Shown: piece after piece, positions 57,831 through 64,000 of the stretch
Numbering within the stretch: the first letter of the stretch is position 1
Layout of the letters: every line of letters begins with the position of its first letter
Source: Oculatella sp. LEGE 06141
GTDB lineage: Bacteria > Cyanobacteriota > Cyanobacteriia > Elainellales > Elainellaceae
Assembly (NCBI RefSeq): GCF_015207605.1
Contig: NZ_JADEWO010000010.1
Location: forward strand, 1-64,000
Direction: 5' to 3'
Length of the DNA stretch: 64,000 nt
The notes under the pieces: generated by a model
What the model was told of the DNA's origin: nothing
What the model saw: only the letters and a program-made list of their open reading frames with translations
Databases searched by the model: none
Translations under genes and position numbers: made by a program

Positions 57831-59063
57831 TTAATGTAACAGTCTGGCAACTGTGTTTTGAATAATCAATTGGGATAATTTGGATTGATCGAATTTCATC
57901 AATCCCCAACTGCTTATCCAAGTTGTGGCAGTAATGAAACTAAATCCAATAACTAAAATAAGCAAATCGGAAACGCCAGCAGATTTAGCGAATGCCAGCC
58001 CAACGGTTTCGAACCAGTAAATAAAGAGGTAATGGCTCAGAAAGATGTAATACGACCAGGGACTCATGCGGCTCAGCATTCTAAACAGTTGGGGAGAATG
58101 AAGACGCAGGGCGTGGGCAAAATTGAGCATCCATATCGTGAGACCGATCGCGATCGTAAAATCAGCAAACACCCACCCCAACAATCCTGCGTATAGGAGC
58201 GCATTGCCAACCAGCCAAATACCGATACCAACGACTCCTAACCACTGATTAAGAATACATCGGCTAAACGCCTGATTGTAATACTTTAGTGCGATCGCTC
58301 CAATCATTCCCAACAGAAACTCGGCAAGTCGCGACGGCAGAAATTGAAAGGGTGCGGCCTCCTGAAACGGCAGGGTCAAGGTATCTTTTAACCGATCCAA
58401 TGGTTCAACAGCCATTACCCAGTGATTCAAAAAGCCGTGCAAATAGGCAACCGGCATTCCGTCAAGCCAATAAATGGCAACGGCTCGATACAAAAACTCA
58501 CTTAACACTAATCCCAGCGGAATTAAAACCCATCCTCGCAGAGTTTTAATTGTCGTCAGCCGACAGTAAAGCCACGGGAACACGAGGTAAAACTGTGCAA
58601 TCAGTGGAACAAACCAGAGAGAAACATTGGGTGAATTTTCAGAAATGGGGTTGAAGAAGTTTCTGAGCAGAGAGATATTGAAAAATAGCAGAATCCACGG
58701 ATTGAAGGTACTTGTTTTAGTTGCATCTACGCCTGATGCTTGTGTCACCAGGAACAGCAAAAAACCAAACAAACAAACCAGCCAATAGGTTGGCAGCAGC
58801 CTGGTTGCCCGCTTTATGTACCACTGCTTCCAATCAACAGTCTGCTGTCTCTTCAAGCAAGAATAAGTTAGCCCAAAGCCACTTAAAACGATAAAGAGAT
58901 GCACTCCTTGCCAGCCAAACCATCCACCTTTACAGTGAATTAGAAATATCCAAAGAATCGCCAACCCTTTACAGCAATCTAGTAACGTTAAAAGCTCAAA
59001 GTGAGCGGTTTCAGAATCGTCTTGAATGGTCTTTAAATGCGCGTCAGAAGTGGATTGCGTCAT
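57831..59063 (-). CDS. Acyltransferase 3 family membrane protein (second copy)
   Basis: A 410-residue multi-helix protein. The N-terminal part LLDCCKGLAILWIFLIHCKGG corresponds to the first helix with the conserved His, and YIKRATRLLPTYWLV carries the conserved Arg. About ten helices. It is only distantly similar to 55872-56963, so not a recent duplicate. Likely O-acyltransferase for sugars of the surface polysaccharide. Start MTQSTSDAHLKTIQDD leaves about 24 residues before the first helix. Confidence 0.9.
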   Translation of the reverse strand: MTQSTSDAHLKTIQDDSETAHFELLTLLDCCKGLAILWIFLIHCKGGWFGWQGVHLFIVLSGFGLTYSCLKRQQTVDWKQWYIKRATRLLPTYWLVCLFGFLLFLVTQASGVDATKTSTFNPWILLFFNISLLRNFFNPISENSPNVSLWFVPLIAQFYLVFPWLYCRLTTIKTLRGWVLIPLGLVLSEFLYRAVAIYWLDGMPVAYLHGFLNHWVMAVEPLDRLKDTLTLPFQEAAPFQFLPSRLAEFLLGMIGAIALKYYNQAFSRCILNQWLGVVGIGIWLVGNALLYAGLLGWVFADFTIAIGLTIWMLNFAHALRLHSPQLFRMLSRMSPWSYYIFLSHYLFIYWFETVGLAFAKSAGVSDLLILVIGFSFITATTWISSWGLMKFDQSKLSQLIIQNTVARLLH

Positions 59064-59352
59064 TGTATGCTCAATTCACATAATGGCCGTAACCAACTGA
59101 TGAGCCACTGATTCTAAGAGGTTTTGAATAGTAGCAAACGTGCTGCATTCAAAACCTACCCTCTCAACTTTGGGGACTTCCGCTTATTTGTGTGTATCAA
59201 CCATGCAACCGATTCAAGGTTCTTAAAATTGAAAACCAAAAGAGAAAATGCAGAGTCGGTACTACTTGTTAATTGCTCAATTAGGTGTAGCCAATGCAGT
59301 CATGCTGACAGAAACCGATTTCACATCTATGTGCCGATTCAAACGGTTTTAG

Positions 59353-60561
59353 CTAACTAATGCCTGCTAAATCCAATGTATTGGCTAGCTGGTCAAGGTT
59401 TACAGTAATATTGTCGCTGTACGAATGACGGTAGTCATTACCCTCAGGTCTTTCCCCTTCACCTAACAGGTAGTGATAATCAAGATTGGCCTGATTGCTT
59501 AATGCCCAAAAATTAACATTCACATAGTTGGGCGCAATAAATTCAACAACCTTTGTGCCGGGACTTGAAAATACCAGATTTGCAAGTCCCGCACCATGCG
59601 GTGCCACAATTGATTTGGCTGAAGCGAACAAATCAATTTGTTCAGCAATAGAGAGCGACTCTAGCGCTACACTGCGGAATCCAAGCTTCGTCAGCAGATG
59701 CAAAACGTCTGCTTCATTCACAACTTTGCGACGAGTGGCTTTAGCCCGGCTGATGTAAATGCGATCGAAATTGCCATCACCGTTGCGATGCTGAGCCAGT
59801 TTGGCGTTGGTCAAAAACGATTGGCGCAAGAAGTCACAGCCCCAGCTTGGCATCCAGCGGGTTAATCCAACCACATGGCGCGATAGGGATGGAACAATTA
59901 ACTGAGTAGCCTTGAGATGAAAATTGCGATCGCTAACCAAAAGTTTGTGAGACGGAATACCCAATAGATCCAACGTTTGTTTTTGAAACGGCAAATCTAC
60001 GCCGTTCACCACAAATTGATCAATTTGATCAAAATCGTATTTACGCAGAATCAAGTCCAGCCGGGGCAGTAAATCCAACAACCAGTGAGCAAACGTCCCG
60101 CCCCCAGCAACCGATAAAACGGCCAGTGTTTTATCACATTCCTGTATTTTGGGCAGCTTCCATTCGCCAAAAACAGGATGATATTTGGGATGTTCGTCTA
60201 CTTTGTACTCATGGGAGAGATCCGCAAGGAGCCTGTCGTTGGGACTGATCACTGTATTAAATTGCCACAATCTGCCTTTGGGGATGGTAAACAGATAGGC
60301 AGGGGGCGATTCAAACTGAGGGTTTACCTTAAACCGCCAATGAATCTCCGAATCTACCGTTTTGGGCTCTACAACTCGAATGTTGCGCTTGGGATAAATC
60401 TCATGAGACCACCCAGGTTCTCTGGTTGTTTGAGAGGCATTGATCCAGGTATGAGAAGAGCGGTAATACCCTTTTGGCGGTCCAATGATTTCTGAACTAA
60501 TGGGCAAAAGACGAAGTATTCGAACAGGAATGCGACCGACCCACCTCAGCAGTTTCTTCAT
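59353..60561 (-). CDS. Glycosyltransferase family 61 protein
   Basis: A 402-residue glycosyltransferase of the DUF563/GT61 type. Marks: VAGGGTFAHWLLDLLPRLDLI, RIYISRAKATRRKVVNEADV, and the C-terminal IVAPHGAGLANLVFSSPGTKVVEF. It has no membrane segment. It transfers a sugar, possibly xylose or another pentose in known relatives; the sugar is not defined here. It follows the GT8-like gene with a 10-bp gap. Confidence 0.88.
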   Translation of the reverse strand: MKKLLRWVGRIPVRILRLLPISSEIIGPPKGYYRSSHTWINASQTTREPGWSHEIYPKRNIRVVEPKTVDSEIHWRFKVNPQFESPPAYLFTIPKGRLWQFNTVISPNDRLLADLSHEYKVDEHPKYHPVFGEWKLPKIQECDKTLAVLSVAGGGTFAHWLLDLLPRLDLILRKYDFDQIDQFVVNGVDLPFQKQTLDLLGIPSHKLLVSDRNFHLKATQLIVPSLSRHVVGLTRWMPSWGCDFLRQSFLTNAKLAQHRNGDGNFDRIYISRAKATRRKVVNEADVLHLLTKLGFRSVALESLSIAEQIDLFASAKSIVAPHGAGLANLVFSSPGTKVVEFIAPNYVNVNFWALSNQANLDYHYLLGEGERPEGNDYRHSYSDNITVNLDQLANTLDLAGIS

Positions 60562-60571
60562 GATTTTTCTC

Positions 60572-61363
60572 TTACCATTCGTATTCAGAGTTAGAAAGTC
60601 GCATGGCTCCTCGTTTGAGCCGCTTCATCCATATGATCAGTTTGCGTTCAAATTGGCTGATGCGTAATAACCCAATTTCTGGATCGTAAAAAATGCGCTT
60701 GAACTGATTCCGATTGATCTCCTGCTCAACCTTAGACAAGTCAGGATGGCGCAAATGCAGGATCTTAACCTTACGAGAAACAAACGTTGAACTAAGACAG
60801 CGGCAGTTGTATTCAGGGGTTAAGGTGGCTACCCTTAAATCGCTGTGATAAAGCACTTCCTGAAAAGAGGGCTGATCGTTGTATTGCTGATAGAGCGATT
60901 GCTTCGACTGCATTCCCTGTTTATAAGCAGCCAACCAGTCCAAAAAGAACGCTTCGACCTGAGGCGTTTTGCGAAACGGAACAACCCCAGTGTTCAGTTC
61001 TGGAAAGCATTCTGGGACGCCTTCAATGAGACGTTCGCCGCGTTGCGCTTCATGCGAGACCGCAATATCAAATCGATCGAGCAATACAAACAAGTCAGAA
61101 ATGTCGTCGCAAATACGAGTATCTGTATCAATAAAAATGGTGCGATCGTACGGCGACTTATTCATATACATAATTTTGTCAATGAACCCATATTCTGGAT
61201 TTTCAATGACAACAACATCATCAAAATAAGAAGAGTCTATAGGTTGATCTGCAAACAAGGTAACAGAAGCAGTCGGCATGTGAGCCTTCAAACTAGCCGC
61301 CGATTGACATGCCTCATCAATATACTTTTTACCCGTAGCAATGTAAATAATCCCAGTAGACAT
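60572..61363 (-). CDS. Nucleotide-diphospho-sugar transferase
   Basis: A 263-residue GT-A type glycosyltransferase. It starts MSTGIIYIATGKKYIDEACQ and has the metal-binding DxD in TIFIDTDTRICDD (about residue 75). PELNTGVVPFRKTPQVEAFF and YNCRCLSS segments are typical of nucleotid_trans-type enzymes. The sugar is unknown. Cotranscribed with the GT61 gene. 220 bp separate it from the next glycosyltransferase upstream. Confidence 0.82.
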   Translation of the reverse strand: MSTGIIYIATGKKYIDEACQSAASLKAHMPTASVTLFADQPIDSSYFDDVVVIENPEYGFIDKIMYMNKSPYDRTIFIDTDTRICDDISDLFVLLDRFDIAVSHEAQRGERLIEGVPECFPELNTGVVPFRKTPQVEAFFLDWLAAYKQGMQSKQSLYQQYNDQPSFQEVLYHSDLRVATLTPEYNCRCLSSTFVSRKVKILHLRHPDLSKVEQEINRNQFKRIFYDPEIGLLRISQFERKLIIWMKRLKRGAMRLSNSEYEW

Positions 61364-61583
61364 CGTTTATTAACCCCCTGCTTTTTTATTCAATAAATAA
61401 CCCTTTAATTCCGAAGTGAATTAACAAACATACGCTGCCAGATGGCAATACCCTGAGCAACCGCTGCCCATTTTATCAACCAAAGTTAGTGGAACAATTG
61501 GTTCTGTAATTGGACAGCCCAAAATCGAACGTCTCGGACATTCTCCGAGCTTTGGCTGATCACATTGAATTCAATTCAGGTCA

Positions 61584-62774
61584 TTAAACAACCAGAAGAG
61601 TTTCGTAGATTGCCTCAACAGCAGCAATATGCTGGCTCACCGAAAATCGTTGTTCCGCCCGCTGCCGCGCCCGTTGCCCCATTAATTTCGATCGCTCTCG
61701 GTCTTGCAAGAGCCACATAATTGCCTTTGCCATCCCGATCGCATCTTTGGGAGGTACCAGCAGTCCCGTTTCATGATCATCTACGCTATCCAGCACCCCA
61801 CCCGCTGCGGTTGCAATGACCGGGCAGCCTGCCAACATGCCCTCCACCACCACTCGTCCAAATGGTTCTGGCAATGAGGCACTGTGTACCATGATGTCGG
61901 AAGCAGCCAGGATACGGGGAATATCACTGCGGTATCCCGTAAAAACGACGTGGTTTGCTAAGTCCAGATCAACAACCAGTTGTTTTAGTTTTTGATAGTA
62001 GGCTTGATTCCACGGAGTTGATTCGGGTGCCCCTACCAGCAAGGCTTTGAGGTTGGGATGACTCTTAACAACCTCGGCGATCGCTTCTAAAAAGTAGTCC
62101 TGTCCTTTCCAATTATCCAACCGACCCACATTGCTAATCAGCCAGTCATCATCGGATACGCCAAATTCGGCTCTCAATGCAGCCACATCATTGGGATCGA
62201 ATTGCTCATAAACAGTGGAATTGAATCCATCATAAACAACCTTACCCTGTGCGGCCGGAATGCCAGCCTCACGGTACACCGTTTCAATCGCTTTGGACAT
62301 GTAAATGAATTGATCTACCCCTCCTGCCAAGCGCCGATCGAAAGACGATAGCCCCTTTAGCGTTCGAATATGACAAATTTGACGCACGTTCGCCAATTTT
62401 GCCGCCATCACGGTGTAGCGATCTTTGGGCAAATTATCATTGTGATGCACCAGGTCAATTTTTTCTCGCTTAATTAAACTCGCGGTGCGAGCCACCACAG
62501 AAGCCGCCCACGATGCCCGTTCTACACGGTGCTGAAACTTGGCGATCGCGCTTTTGGGCGTTCTGGGAGGCTGGATTTGCTCCCCTAAACTCAGCACCTT
62601 TACCCCAATGTCGTCAAAGGGTTGGCGATACGGGTGATTGGCTTTGTGAAACAGCACCATTGGTTCATAGCGGCTAGTATCCAGATGGCGAACTAACTCA
62701 TACAAACCCGTTACCGTGCCCCCAACCACTCCAGGCAACTCAACATACAAAATTCGATGACGCTTTAAGCTCAT
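61584..62774 (-). CDS. Glycosyltransferase family 4 (GT-B)
   Basis: A 396-residue GT-B enzyme. N-terminal domain with GGTVTGLYELVRHL; C-terminal Rossmann domain with SNVGRLDNWKGQDYFLEAI and the E-x7-E region SLPEPFGRVVVEGMLAGCPVIAT. The start MSLKRHRILYVELPG fits the family. It transfers a sugar with retention, typical of GT4. It lies 26 bp after the upstream glycosyltransferase gene. Confidence 0.93.
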   Translation of the reverse strand: MSLKRHRILYVELPGVVGGTVTGLYELVRHLDTSRYEPMVLFHKANHPYRQPFDDIGVKVLSLGEQIQPPRTPKSAIAKFQHRVERASWAASVVARTASLIKREKIDLVHHNDNLPKDRYTVMAAKLANVRQICHIRTLKGLSSFDRRLAGGVDQFIYMSKAIETVYREAGIPAAQGKVVYDGFNSTVYEQFDPNDVAALRAEFGVSDDDWLISNVGRLDNWKGQDYFLEAIAEVVKSHPNLKALLVGAPESTPWNQAYYQKLKQLVVDLDLANHVVFTGYRSDIPRILAASDIMVHSASLPEPFGRVVVEGMLAGCPVIATAAGGVLDSVDDHETGLLVPPKDAIGMAKAIMWLLQDRERSKLMGQRARQRAEQRFSVSQHIAAVEAIYETLLVV

Positions 62775-62800
62775 TGACTTCCCCCAAAAATGAGCGGATT

Positions 62801-63907
62801 TTAAGCAATGCCCAAGGCATTACAGTAGTGCTGAGTAACAGCCTTGATTGAGAACTGTTCCAGCCAGTCTGGATCAATTGGTTTCGCATTGCCCGATAAC
62901 ACACTGCCGATCGACTCGGCCAACGCCGAACTGTCTCCAACGGGTGTAAGGTAGCCATATGCACCGTTGTTCAAAATCTCAGACGGCCCACTGCGGCAGT
63001 TGGTGGAAACGACCGGCGTTCCTAACGCTAACGCCTCGGCTACTACATTTCCAAAGCCTTCCCAGGCCGAGGACAGCGTAAATACGGCAGCTTTTGCCAT
63101 ATAGGGATAGGGATTTTTGACATATCCCGGCAATGAAACATCTTGCTCAACGCCCAGTTCTTTAGCCAACGCTTCCAGTTGTTCCCGTTCAGGCCCCCAG
63201 CCTAAGATCACAAGCTTCGCAGGTCGGGTTTGCCGCACCTGAGCAAAAGCTCGAATCAGTGTGGGAAAGTCTTTTTGCGGCTCCATTTTGCCGACTCCCA
63301 GAATCACAGGGGGCTGACCGGGGCCAAACCAGGGATGATCGATCGCTTCCTCTGACCTAGTGACGATATCGGGGGCGATCGCCGGATTGTAAATCACTTC
63401 AATTCGCTCAGACGAGATCCCGGTCGCGTCGATCAAATCTTCGGCAACTCCGTTAGAGATGGCAACAATCACATCAGCCAATGGATAGGATAGGCGTGCC
63501 GCCAGGGGAGACAAACGCCCGCTCAGCCGAGCATCATGTTTAGCCCGTTGCGACAGCGTGTTTTGTTCGCAAACCAGAACGCGTGTAGAGACTCCAGAAA
63601 ACCGTTTCGCCAGAATAGCCACTTCATTGGAATAATGCAGAGCAGAGAGCAGAGCAATGGGCTGTTCTTGACGCAGGTATTGCTTGAGTGCGTTGAAACT
63701 GGCAGGCAGGCTGGGAGCCGATAAATCAACAATTTTAACTTCAGGCGGAATCCGCCAGAGGTGAGGGCTGCTAGCACTACCAAGGACAAAATCTACTTTA
63801 TAGCCTCGCTCCGCAAAACCACGGGCTAAGTTGATCATTGCTCCTTCTGCTCCACCGCCACCGATGGATCTTAGGAAGAAAGCAATACGAGTCGGGACAT
63901 CATTCAT
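62801..63907 (-). CDS. Glycosyltransferase family 4 (GT-B)
   Basis: A 368-residue GT-B enzyme starting MNDVPTRIAFFLRSIGGGG. N-terminal domain IGGGGAEGAMINLARGFAER. C-terminal domain with ILGVGKMEPQKDFPTLIRAF and SSAWEGFGNVVAEALALGTPVV (E-x7-E), then STNCRSGPSEIL. It is distantly related to the downstream GT4. First gene of the leftward glycosyltransferase group within the window; the group may continue beyond 64000. Confidence 0.93.
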   Translation of the reverse strand: MNDVPTRIAFFLRSIGGGGAEGAMINLARGFAERGYKVDFVLGSASSPHLWRIPPEVKIVDLSAPSLPASFNALKQYLRQEQPIALLSALHYSNEVAILAKRFSGVSTRVLVCEQNTLSQRAKHDARLSGRLSPLAARLSYPLADVIVAISNGVAEDLIDATGISSERIEVIYNPAIAPDIVTRSEEAIDHPWFGPGQPPVILGVGKMEPQKDFPTLIRAFAQVRQTRPAKLVILGWGPEREQLEALAKELGVEQDVSLPGYVKNPYPYMAKAAVFTLSSAWEGFGNVVAEALALGTPVVSTNCRSGPSEILNNGAYGYLTPVGDSSALAESIGSVLSGNAKPIDPDWLEQFSIKAVTQHYCNALGIA

Positions 63908-64000
63908 AGCAGAGACTCTCCCACCTGTCTGAACAAGGTGCTAGCCGTGAAGGGTTTGGAATGAGATCACTGAGCAGGGATGAACACTACAACAGGGGGC

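Overview
The window is chromosomal DNA from a cyanobacterium. The HIP1 octamer GCGATCGC recurs throughout, inside genes and between them. Several gene products belong to typically cyanobacterial families: a solanesyl-type UbiA transferase, a PucC/BCD-family transporter, an Rcp1-like regulator, DUF3181, an rbp-rpsU pair, DUF29 and a Mo-nitrogenase C-terminal-domain relic. The sensor-kinase-rich content and large exopolysaccharide locus suggest a filamentous Leptolyngbya-like organism, but that genus-level placement is inference. No CRISPR array, prophage or rRNA gene was seen.

Layout. 1-410: the 3' end of an ISAzo13-like transposase abuts a decayed gene. 612-19112: a signalling-rich stretch with seven two-component proteins, interrupted by an animal-type haem peroxidase (4808-6466), a small ORF, a UbiA prenyltransferase, a ParA ATPase and an exopolyphosphatase. 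19174-21449: inositol monophosphatase and BCD-family transporter. 21694-23503: a small ORF with a dyad upstream and a strong terminator, then a methyltransferase translationally coupled to a small protein. 23536-26802: a DUF29 protein and a TIR-NB-ARC-TPR protein whose TPR half is an almost uniform 126-bp tandem array. 26986-29215: aldo/keto reductase, a MITE-like element, a hypothetical gene and a type IV pilin-like protein. 29247-31838: a compact five-gene operon for envelope proteins of unknown function, including a 24-residue one-helix protein, with ATGA start/stop overlaps at two junctions. 32220-37896: orphan sugar ABC permease, small membrane proteins, TMEM175-like channel, MurJ, SfsA, a parS-like palindrome and a Cys-rich small protein. 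38441-44799: PNPase and a SNF2 helicase. 44885-46727: second MITE copy, tRNA-His and an RTX-type GDSL esterase. 47561-48198: rbp and rpsU with a strong terminator hairpin between them. 48697-63907: an exopolysaccharide locus (rfbB, rfbA, Wza-like exporter, Wzc-like kinase, two acyltransferases, four glycosyltransferases) that probably continues past the right edge.

How the genes work together. The minus-strand cassette 19112-13116 (CHASE3 kinase, REC-PAS kinase, Rcp1-like regulator, REC-PAS kinase-REC) looks like one phosphorelay unit. The 4248-612 pair (hybrid kinase plus CheY-like protein) overlaps by 11 bp and is probably translationally coupled. Two receiver or output domains have lost key residues: an Asp to Asn change in the first receiver of the 1088-residue kinase, and a degenerate GGDEF domain in the 790-residue regulator. 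The exopolysaccharide genes form a divergent arrangement (rfbA/rfbB leftward, wza/wzc rightward) around a region with a perfect palindrome next to a plausible sigma-70-type promoter.

Best leads for something undescribed: the five-gene envelope operon with its microprotein (29247-31838), the TIR-NB-ARC-TPR/DUF29 pair as a possible defence module (23536-26802), a branched-RNA-like fold at 57309-57392, the attenuator between rbp and rpsU, and a 97-bp MITE family with two copies here.
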